From positions 1-5,914 of the forward strand of contig JBOHRF010000333.1 of assembly GCA_050732575.1 (NCBI GenBank): DNA of 5,914 nt, in the 5' to 3' direction. The position numbers were made by a program, and so were the translations under genes. Position 1 is the first letter of the stretch, and each line of letters begins with the position of its first letter. This DNA comes from JBBDWZ01 sp050732575. GTDB taxonomy: Bacteria > Gemmatimonadota > Gemmatimonadetes > Longimicrobiales > RSA9. Shown here in pieces: positions 1 through 5,556 of this stretch. The notes beneath the pieces were generated by a model. It was not told the origin of the DNA and did not search any database. It was given only the letters and a program-made list of their open reading frames with translations.

Positions 1-918
1 CGGAGCCGCAGCAGCGGCACCCGAGCCCCGCCCCGACGCCAGCTCGACGCTGCGCGGGTTCTGGTTCTCGATCACGGCATACACGATGTCAGGATTCTTC
101 GCATAGACGTCGATGCCGATGCGGCCGATCCTGCCGGTGGGCAGACCCCCAGCGAGGCGGGTCCAGTTGGTGCCGCCATTCGTGGTCTTGTAAATGCCGC
201 TCTCCGGACCGCCGTTCACCATCTGCCAGGGCAGTCGCCGTTTGTCATACGCGGCCGCGTACAGGATATCGGGATGGTGCGGATTCATGACCAGGTCGAT
301 GATGCCGATCTTCTCGTTGATGTAGAGCACCTTGTCCCAGGTGGCACCGCCATTGGTCGTGCGGTAAACGCCGCGTCCCTCGTTCTCCGAATAGAGCGCA
401 CCCACGGCGGCCACGTATACGATGTCGGGATTGGTTGGATGGATGACGATGCGCGCGATGTGGTGTGAATCGCGCAGGCCCATGTTCTTCCAGGTCTTGC
501 CCGCATCCAGCGACTTGTAGACGCCGTCCCCCGCGTACGAGCTGCGCGAGACGAATGCGTCGCCCGTGCCCACCCATACGATGTTTGCGTTCGCTGGCGC
601 GAGCGCGACATCACCAATGGCGAGCTTGCTCTGACCATCGAACACGGGCTCGAACGTGGTGCCGTTGTTGGTCGTCTTCCAGAGCCCACCCGTCCAGTAG
701 CCCACGTAAAACGTGTAGAGGTGATCTTTGGCGGGGGCGTCGGGTACCGCGACGTCGGACGTCCTCGCTCCCATCCGGAACGGACCCATGTTACGGTAGG
801 TGAACGACGCGAACAGCCGGGCCTGGGTTGGCGTTGGGCGCTGGGCCAGCATCGGGGTGACACGCGCGAGTCCGGCCAGCACAATGATGGCTGCAGCAGC
901 AGCGCGTTCGAGTTGCAT
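1..918 (-). CDS. Secreted Asp-box/sortilin-like beta-propeller protein (VPS10/BNR 'glycosyl hydrolase' family), N-terminal part
   Basis: The reading frame is open from the ATG at 918-916 to the left edge, so 306 codons are visible and the C-terminus is missing. Residues 1-26 look like a Sec signal peptide: a hydrophobic stretch follows MQLER and a cleavage-like MLA-Q lies near residue 25. The mature part opens with YRNMGPFRMGAR, typical of the large sortilin/VPS10-like propeller proteins often annotated 'glycosyl hydrolase'. Four Asp-box blades are readable: GLWKTTNNGTTF (78-89), GVYKSLDAGKTW (132-143), GVYRTTNGGATW (183-194) and GIYKTTNGGTNW (241-252). Blade strands such as NPDIVYVAA and HPDILYAAA alternate with them. 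An Ala/Gly-rich linker begins near residue 290. No catalytic residues are identifiable and glycosidase activity is unproven for this family. The role is probably extracytoplasmic binding or protein processing. The start is backed by GGGAG eight bases upstream. Confidence 0.9.
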   Translation of the reverse strand, partial: MQLERAAAAAIIVLAGLARVTPMLAQRPTPTQARLFASFTYRNMGPFRMGARTSDVAVPDAPAKDHLYTFYVGYWTGGLWKTTNNGTTFEPVFDGQSKLAIGDVALAPANANIVWVGTGDAFVSRSSYAGDGVYKSLDAGKTWKNMGLRDSHHIARIVIHPTNPDIVYVAAVGALYSENEGRGVYRTTNGGATWDKVLYINEKIGIIDLVMNPHHPDILYAAAYDKRRLPWQMVNGGPESGIYKTTNGGTNWTRLAGGLPTGRIGRIGIDVYAKNPDIVYAVIENQNPRSVELASGRGSGAAAAAP

Positions 919-925
919 CGATCCG

Positions 926-930
926 CTCCC
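926..930 (-). promoter_or_regulatory. Ribosome binding site of the Asp-box protein gene
   Basis: On the minus strand GGGAG sits seven bases before the ATG at 918. It supports that start, which also places the signal peptide at the very N-terminus. Confidence 0.55.
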
Positions 931-1050
931 GGGAAGGTGCTGACCATGAAGGTACCGGGCGCCATCAGGGTAGCAAGACGGCAAGTTTGTAGTGACGCGG
1001 TTACCTTTTTTTGCAGCCGCCGCACCCAACATCGTCCTGGGCAGGAGGTG

Positions 1051-1070
1051 CCGCCCCTCGGGCGGGTTTT
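1051..1070 (+). terminator. Terminator-like hairpin upstream of the sigma-54 promoter
   Basis: CCGCCC (1051-1056) pairs perfectly with GGGCGG (1060-1065) across a CTC loop, followed by G and TTTT (1067-1070). The form is that of a short intrinsic terminator on the plus strand. It ends 12 bases before the -24 element, so it could block read-through into the sigma-54 promoter. No plus-strand gene is visible upstream, and the T tract is short, so it may be fortuitous. Confidence 0.35.
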
Positions 1071-1081
1071 ATGTTGCGCTC

Positions 1082-1097
1082 TGGTACGCGCGTTGCC
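1082..1097 (+). promoter_or_regulatory. Sigma-54 (RpoN) -24/-12 promoter of the solute-binding lipoprotein gene
   Basis: The sequence TGGTACG-CGCG-TTGCC matches the consensus TGGCACG-N4-TTGCW at 10 of the 11 fixed positions of TGGCACG plus TTGC; the single change is C to T, a common substitution. The final W position is C. The invariant GG (1083-1084) and GC (1095-1096) are separated by exactly ten bases, and a pyrimidine precedes the first T. Taking C1096 as -12, transcription would begin near G1108. That leaves a leader of about 22 bases with the ribosome site at 1121-1125 and ATG at 1130, a normal arrangement. Sigma-54 promoters need an AAA+ activator, and one is encoded at 4450-5553. The match is seen directly; promoter activity and the link to that activator are inferred. 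Confidence 0.75.
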
Positions 1098-1120
1098 ACA
1101 TAGAGCAGCCTCAACTTCAC

Positions 1121-1125
1121 GGAGA
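1121..1125 (+). promoter_or_regulatory. Ribosome binding site that fixes the lipoprotein start
   Basis: GGAGA lies four bases before the ATG at 1130. The frame is open further upstream to a GTG at 992, but that start has no comparable site. It would also bury the lipoprotein signal inside the protein and place the sigma-54 promoter within the coding sequence. Confidence 0.7.
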
Positions 1126-1129
1126 ATTC

Positions 1130-2737
1130 ATGATTCGGCGCGGTTCGCCTTTGCTCGGCCTTGTTGCCGTCGTGCTGGCCTGTGCGGATCGGCCGGCCGG
1201 TGCGCCCGGTGCTGGCGTGCGGCCGGATACGGGCGGTACGGCCGTGATTGCACTGAAGACCGACCTGGATGCCGCCAACTTCCTGGTCTCGGCCGATGGC
1301 GTCACCCACGACGTACTGCGCAACGTTCTCTTCGTCACGCTCATCCGCTATTCCAAAGAGTTGGGCTACGAGCCCATGCTGGCGCAGTCGTTCGAGCTGC
1401 AGGGCGACACCGCGGTCGTCTTCCATCTGCGCCGCGATGTGCGCTGGCACGACCAAACACCAACCACGGCCCATGACGTGGCTTTCACGTTTCAGCGCGC
1501 GGCCGATCCGGCTACCGCGTTTCCCAATGCGGACTGGCTGGTGGGCTGGGGTGCACCCCAGGTACTGGATTCCTTCACGGTTCGATTTGCTCTCGAGCGC
1601 ATGGCGGATCCACTGGCCAGTGTGGCGCAGTTCCCCATCATGCCCAAACACCTGCTGGAGTCCGTACCCGCAGCGCAGATGCAGCAGGCCGAATTCAACA
1701 AGAAGCCCGTAGGGAATGGTCCGTTCCGCTTCGTGGAATACCGCGCCAACGATCGCTGGGTATTCGAGAGCAACCCGGACTATCCAGCCGAGCTGGGCGG
1801 CCGTCCCAACCTGGGCCGGCTCGTGCTGCGCGTGGTGCCGGACGTCACGGCGCAGGTGGCCGAGCTGCGTGCCGGCAATCTGCAGCTCGCGCTCAAGGTG
1901 CCGGTCGATCAATACAAGCAGTTGGCCGTGGACTCGAGCTTTCAGGGCATCGTTCGGCAGGGCCGCCAATACGCCTTCATCCCGTGGAATGCCAAACGGC
2001 CACCGCTCTCCGATGCACGGGTGCGGCGCGCCCTCACCCTGGCCATCGATCGCAAGGAGATCAGCGATGTGATGCACGGCGGTATGGGCGACCTGGTGCA
2101 CGGTCCCATTGGCCGCTACCACTGGGCATATGATCGCGAGCTGCAGACCTTGCCCTTCAATCCCGACTCGGCGCGCGCCCTGCTGCGCGCGGCCGGCCTG
2201 ACCGATCGCGATCAGGATGGCATGTTCGAACTGCCCAATGGCAAGCCGTTCAAGCTGGAGCTGAAAGTACCCGCCAACATCACGACCATGCTGAACATGG
2301 CCGAAATGGTTCGTGCCGACATCGTCAAGGTCGGCATAACCGCGACCATCCGGCCCCTCGACTTTGCCACGCTGTCGGAACAGTTGACCGGTCAGGACCG
2401 CTCGTTCGACGCGGCGCTCATGGGCTGGGAGAATGACCTGCGCCTCAATTTCCGCGACATGTTCCACTCCGCAGCACTGACCGGGCCGTATCAGTTCGCT
2501 TCGTTTCGCAATGCGACCGCGGACAGTCTGATCGATGCCGCCAGTGCGTTGCCCTCACCGGAACTGGCGCGCCCGATCTGGCTGCGCTTCCAACAAGTCC
2601 TGCACGAACAACAACCGTGGACAGTTCTGTACGCCTATCCCGAACTCTACATACGCAGCGAAAGATTGCAGGGCGTGGAAATGGATATACGGGGGGCGTT
2701 TTTGAGTGTGGGAGAGTGGTGGATACAAAAACACTGA
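1130..2737 (+). CDS. ABC transporter substrate-binding lipoprotein, family 5 (DppA/OppA-like)
   Basis: This 535-residue protein is the usual length for an SBP_bac_5 periplasmic binding protein, which captures peptides (sometimes nickel or sugars) for an ABC importer. Residues 1-18 form a lipoprotein signal: MIRRG, a hydrophobic core, then VLAC with lipidated Cys18. The following Ala-Asp gives no classical Asp+2 inner-membrane retention signal. Family landmarks include EPMLAQSFEL (81-90), the VRWHDQTPTTAHDVAFTF block (104-121), GNGPFRFVEY (195-204), RVRRALTLAIDR (297-308), a DRDQDG loop (359-364) and FDAALMGWEND (426-436). The ligand cannot be read from sequence. No permease or ATPase genes adjoin it, so it either serves a distant transporter or acts as an orphan receptor. 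A sigma-54 promoter 22-33 bases or so upstream implies activator-dependent expression. A nested palindrome begins at its stop codon. Confidence 0.93.
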   Translation: MIRRGSPLLGLVAVVLACADRPAGAPGAGVRPDTGGTAVIALKTDLDAANFLVSADGVTHDVLRNVLFVTLIRYSKELGYEPMLAQSFELQGDTAVVFHLRRDVRWHDQTPTTAHDVAFTFQRAADPATAFPNADWLVGWGAPQVLDSFTVRFALERMADPLASVAQFPIMPKHLLESVPAAQMQQAEFNKKPVGNGPFRFVEYRANDRWVFESNPDYPAELGGRPNLGRLVLRVVPDVTAQVAELRAGNLQLALKVPVDQYKQLAVDSSFQGIVRQGRQYAFIPWNAKRPPLSDARVRRALTLAIDRKEISDVMHGGMGDLVHGPIGRYHWAYDRELQTLPFNPDSARALLRAAGLTDRDQDGMFELPNGKPFKLELKVPANITTMLNMAEMVRADIVKVGITATIRPLDFATLSEQLTGQDRSFDAALMGWENDLRLNFRDMFHSAALTGPYQFASFRNATADSLIDAASALPSPELARPIWLRFQQVLHEQQPWTVLYAYPELYIRSERLQGVEMDIRGAFLSVGEWWIQKH

Positions 2738-2839
2738 ACTGCGGAACTTGCAAAGGCGGAACTTGAACGGCGTCGGGAACTGCTTTTCCCGCATCCCGAC
2801 GTTACGCAGTCAAAGTTCCGAAGTTGAAGTCCCGCAGTT
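2737..2839. repeat. Nested imperfect palindrome in the convergent intergenic region; candidate bidirectional terminator
   Basis: Three perfect 8-bp inverted repeats are nested. The outer is AACTGCGG (2737-2744) with CCGCAGTT (2832-2839). The middle is CGGAACTT (2757-2764) with AAGTTCCG (2813-2820). The inner is CGTCGGGA (2771-2778) with TCCCGACG (2794-2801). A competing inner hairpin is CGGGAA (2774-2779) with TTCCCG (2786-2791). The left arm also has a 10-bp direct repeat, GCGGAACTTG, at 2741 and 2756, and the same word recurs inverted near 2845-2850. The element fills most of the gap between two converging genes, where a shared terminator is expected. For leftward transcripts the outer stem is followed closely by T5 (complement of 2727-2731). 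For rightward transcripts only a T-rich TTTGTTGTT follows. It may alternatively be a dispersed palindromic repeat. Confidence 0.65.
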
Positions 2840-2864
2840 TGTTGTTCCGCAAAATCTGGGTCTT

Positions 2865-4466
2865 TCACGCCGCAGTCTCGACCGGGGACCTTATCCAGTC
2901 TTCGAACAACCCAAGTAGCACCGGATCAAACGCTCCAACATCCGCGCGCATGATGTGCAGTGCAGCGGCCGGTGTATGCGCCCGTCGGTACGGCCGGTCG
3001 GTAGTCAACGCGTCATACACATCGACAATGCATAACACGCGCGCCGCCAGTGGTATCTCCTCGCCGCGCAGGCCATCGGGATAGCCCTGTCCATCCCAGC
3101 GTTCGTGGTGGCTGCGAATCATGGGTCGTATGTCCCAGGGGAATTCGACCGAGGAGAGCAGGGCTTCTCCTACCACGGTGTGCTGCTCCATCGTTTGGCG
3201 TTCCACCGCAGTGAGCGGACCATGTTTGTTCAGGATCTCGGCCGGTATGGCGGTTTTGCCGACATCGTGCAGGAATGCGCCCATGCGGAACCACACGATG
3301 GCAGATTCTTCGAAGCCCACCGCGCGCGCCAGTTCACAGGCATAGTCCGCGACGCGCTGGCAGTGACCGCGCGTGTAGCGATCCTTTTGCTCGATGGAGT
3401 CACCCCAGCGGCGCACAACGTCCAGGAAGATGGCTTGCAGATCGTGCAGGATGCGATCGACACCTTGCAACAATTGTTTGGCGCGCAGCTCTTCGAAGAT
3501 GTGGTGTGCCTCATTGAGTGCGCGTAGTGCGGCCGGGTTGCGATCCTGCGTCAGGTAGAGGCGAGCCAACTCGCGTTGTGTTTCCGCGCGCAGCAGCATG
3601 TGCTCGCAGCGGCGAGCCAACTGGCCGGCGGCTTCCAGGTGTGTTTCGGCCAGCTCGGCCTGGCCCAGCTCGCGGTAAATGGTGCCGTAGCACTTGTAGA
3701 CTTCGGCCAGCGCGATCTTGTGATGAGCGCGTGCGGCCAGGCTGTGCGCGCGTTTGCAAGTGCGCAGGGCCGGCTCGATCTGGCCGCGGCGTATGAGCAG
3801 GTCTACGCGATTGACCTCGATCATGGCGCGCGTGCTGCGATCGTCCAAACGCTCGCAGAGCGCCGCGGCCTCAGTCAAAATGTCTGCAGCCTGTTGCCAG
3901 CGGGCCCGATCCATCTGCACGAGCGCCAGGTTGTTGAGCAGCGTGGCCGTGGACTGCAGGTCGCCCAGTGCGCGGTAACTGTGCAAACTGCGTTGGTAAT
4001 GGCGTACGGCGCGTGCGTGCTGGCCGCGAATCACCGCGATCGAGCCCAGGTTCTGGCCGATCATGGCCGCGAGTCGCGCCTCACCCGCGCGCAGCGCCAG
4101 CAGGCGGCCGCGCGCGTATAGCTCGTGTGCCGACTGCATGTGACCGCGCTCCTGCTCGACCACGGCCAGCCAGTTGAGCGCGTGAGCCATGTCAACGGTG
4201 TGCACATTCAGCTCGGCGCAGGCAAAACTGAGCTGGTAACAATCTGCGGCTGCGTCCAGGTCGCCATCCGCGCGGTGCGTGCTGCCGATCCAGCGCAACA
4301 AAGCAGCAATGGTGGGTGCAGAGTCAGCGGAAGTGGTCTGCCGCACGGCGGCTTCGTAACAGGCGCGCGCCCGCAGGTTGTGGCCCAGTCGCTCGTGCTC
4401 GTGCGCCTGGCTGACCAGCTCGATGCGCGTGGGTTTCACGCTGCGCGCTTCAGCGCGTGATGCCAT
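2865..4466 (-). CDS. TPR-repeat protein with C-terminal HD-GYP cyclic di-GMP phosphodiesterase domain
   Basis: The 533-residue protein has about eight TPR units (residues 14-328) spaced near 40 residues, followed by an HD-GYP domain (about 345-530). HD-GYP enzymes are metal-dependent phosphodiesterases that degrade cyclic di-GMP. The expected active-site set looks intact: Glu359 and His368 (in IEQKDRYTRGHCQRV), His400-Asp401 (FLHDVGK), His429, His453-His454 (SHHERWDG), the signature Gly461-Tyr462-Pro463, and Asp482 in VDVYDALTTDRPYR. It should therefore be catalytic, not degenerate. Most relatives carry a receiver or GAF domain; here the TPR array probably takes the input or partner-binding role. 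No signal peptide or membrane segment is seen, so it is cytoplasmic. Its ATG lies inside the end of the sigma-54 activator gene (17-bp overlap) with only a weak ribosome site, which suggests translational coupling. A downstream GTG at codon 10 is a less likely start. Confidence 0.93.
   Translation of the reverse strand: MASRAEARSVKPTRIELVSQAHEHERLGHNLRARACYEAAVRQTTSADSAPTIAALLRWIGSTHRADGDLDAAADCYQLSFACAELNVHTVDMAHALNWLAVVEQERGHMQSAHELYARGRLLALRAGEARLAAMIGQNLGSIAVIRGQHARAVRHYQRSLHSYRALGDLQSTATLLNNLALVQMDRARWQQAADILTEAAALCERLDDRSTRAMIEVNRVDLLIRRGQIEPALRTCKRAHSLAARAHHKIALAEVYKCYGTIYRELGQAELAETHLEAAGQLARRCEHMLLRAETQRELARLYLTQDRNPAALRALNEAHHIFEELRAKQLLQGVDRILHDLQAIFLDVVRRWGDSIEQKDRYTRGHCQRVADYACELARAVGFEESAIVWFRMGAFLHDVGKTAIPAEILNKHGPLTAVERQTMEQHTVVGEALLSSVEFPWDIRPMIRSHHERWDGQGYPDGLRGEEIPLAARVLCIVDVYDALTTDRPYRRAHTPAAALHIMRADVGAFDPVLLGLFEDWIRSPVETAA
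4436..4460 (-). promoter_or_regulatory. Hairpin over the stop/start overlap of the activator and HD-GYP genes
   Basis: In the leftward mRNA, GTGA-type outer bases (complement of 4457-4460 with 4436-4439) and a GCGC stem (4453-4456 with 4445-4448) enclose a TGAA loop that contains the activator's stop codon, with a five-base bulge on one side. It begins six bases inside the HD-GYP start codon region. It could slow or couple ribosomes at the junction, but local GC-rich self-complementarity may be accidental. Confidence 0.25.
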
Positions 4467-5553
4467 ACAATCGGATCTTGGCCAGCAGCGTGGGCCGTGA
4501 TATGCCCAGGATCCTGGCCGCGCGCGTGTGATTGTGACCGGTCATGCGCAGCGTCAGATCGACCAGCTGACGCTCCGCATCGGCCAGGCTCATGCCATCG
4601 GCCGGTACATCGATACTGCCGGCCATGGGCTTGTGCGTAATCGTTGTTCCTGCGGCCAGGCGCGAGCGGCGCTGCAGCGTGATCTGGTCGCAGCCGATGA
4701 CATCGCTTTCAGTCACGATCACGGCGCGTTCCATGGTATTCTTGAGCTCGCGGATGTTGCCGGGCCACGGGTGCGCGCGTAGCAGATCCAGGGCGTCCGG
4801 CGCGATTGATTTGACGGGCAGGCCGTGATCCTGACAGATGCCGGTCACGAAGCGCTGGGCCAACAACTCGATATCGCCGTTGCGCATGCGCAGTGACGGC
4901 AGCTCGATGCGGAATACCGAAAGTCGATAGTACAGATCCTCCCGGAATTGGCCGCTAGTCACGGCCATCGAGAGGTCGCTGTTGGTGGCGGCCACAATGC
5001 GACACTCGATGGCATTCTCCTGCAATCCACCCAGGCGGCGCACCTGACGATTTTCCAGCACACGCAGCAGCTTGGGCTGCAGCTTGAGCGGCAACTCGTT
5101 GATCTCATCCAGAAACACGGTTCCGCGTCCCGCCAGCTCGAGCAGTCCGCGTTTCAACGAGCGCGCATCCGTGAATGCGCCCGGCTCATGACCGAACAAT
5201 TCGGACTCGAGCAGGTTCTCCGGGATGGCGGAACAATTGATGGCCACGAACGGCTCGAGCGCGCTCGGACCGGCATAGTGGATGCCGCGCGCAAACAACT
5301 CTTTGCCCGTGCCGGTTTCGCCGTGCAGCAACACGGTGGTTGTGGGGTGTTGTGCCACGCGCCTGGCCAGGGCAATGGCGGCCTGCACGGCCAGGCTGTC
5401 CCCGAGAATGCCATCGAATGCGGACTGGCCGTGTGGACTGCTCACCGACTCGCTCACCAGGGCCGGCCGCGCGCAGGATGCGGGTATACCGGGGCGGGCA
5501 GAAACGCTGCCCGCGTGCTGCGCTTCCCAGCGCTTCGCCACTGCGCTACGCAT
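4450..5553 (-). CDS. Sigma-54-dependent transcriptional activator (AAA+ and Fis-type HTH, no sensor domain)
   Basis: This 367-residue protein is a bacterial enhancer-binding protein that hydrolyses ATP to open sigma-54 RNA polymerase promoters. The AAA+ domain (about 45-295) shows Walker A GETGTGKE (78-85), the sigma-54-contact loop as GAFTDA (125-130) in place of the classical GAFTGA, Walker B GTVFLDE (144-150), the arginine-finger region FREDLYYRL (203-211) and WPGNIREL (263-270). A Fis-type helix-turn-helix closes the protein (about 322-367, including TRAARILGISRPTL). The first 45 residues are Ala/Ser-rich with no receiver, GAF, PAS or FHA domain, so the protein is shorter than the roughly 450 residues of NtrC types and resembles PspF-like activators controlled in trans. 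The ATG at 5553 follows the upstream TPR gene's TGA by one codon in the same frame. The local ribosome site is poor, so coupling, or read-through to a fusion, is possible. Confidence 0.94.
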   Translation of the reverse strand: MRSAVAKRWEAQHAGSVSARPGIPASCARPALVSESVSSPHGQSAFDGILGDSLAVQAAIALARRVAQHPTTTVLLHGETGTGKELFARGIHYAGPSALEPFVAINCSAIPENLLESELFGHEPGAFTDARSLKRGLLELAGRGTVFLDEINELPLKLQPKLLRVLENRQVRRLGGLQENAIECRIVAATNSDLSMAVTSGQFREDLYYRLSVFRIELPSLRMRNGDIELLAQRFVTGICQDHGLPVKSIAPDALDLLRAHPWPGNIRELKNTMERAVIVTESDVIGCDQITLQRRSRLAAGTTITHKPMAGSIDVPADGMSLADAERQLVDLTLRMTGHNHTRAARILGISRPTLLAKIRLYGITR

Positions 5554-5556
5554 GCG

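Larger units (their letters stand above)
919..1129. other. Divergent intergenic region
   Basis: This spacer of about 210 bp separates the leftward Asp-box gene from the rightward lipoprotein gene. It contains a T7/A7 tract at 1006-1012, a small dyad GTGAC-GCG-GTTAC at 992-1004, a GC-rich hairpin with T4 at 1051-1070, and a sigma-54 promoter at 1082-1097. For the leftward gene I see no good sigma-70 promoter. The best -10-like word is TACAAA on the minus strand (991-986), without a convincing -35. No coding sequence is supported here. Confidence 0.6.

Noticed and set aside
992..1012. GTGAC-GCG-GTTAC followed by T7 as an intrinsic terminator
   Set aside because: The stem is only five pairs with one wobble and there is no plus-strand gene upstream to terminate; a binding site or chance is at least as likely.
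1013..1026. GG-N10-GC on the minus strand as a sigma-54 promoter for the Asp-box gene
   Set aside because: Only the GG and GC pairs and a few other bases match, and it lies about 95 bp from the start codon; such matches occur by chance in GC-rich DNA.
1071..1103. Ten-codon leader peptide (ATG at 1071, stop at 1103)
   Set aside because: It would lie upstream of the predicted transcription start near 1108 and overlaps the -24/-12 promoter; the AGGAGG at 1043-1048 is too far away and separated by a hairpin.
992..1129. N-terminal extension of the lipoprotein from a GTG at 992
   Set aside because: It would bury the lipobox at residue 64, lacks a ribosome site, and overlaps the sigma-54 promoter; the ATG at 1130 has GGAGA and a proper lipoprotein signal.
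1001..2467. 488-codon open frame on the minus strand opposite the lipoprotein gene
   Set aside because: It lies wholly opposite a clear family 5 binding-protein gene, has no recognisable domain and reads like a GC-rich antisense shadow.
2741..2850. CRISPR-like or tandem array from the repeated GCGGAACTTG word
   Set aside because: Only two exact direct copies 15 bp apart plus inverted variants are present; spacing and symmetry fit a palindrome, not a CRISPR array.
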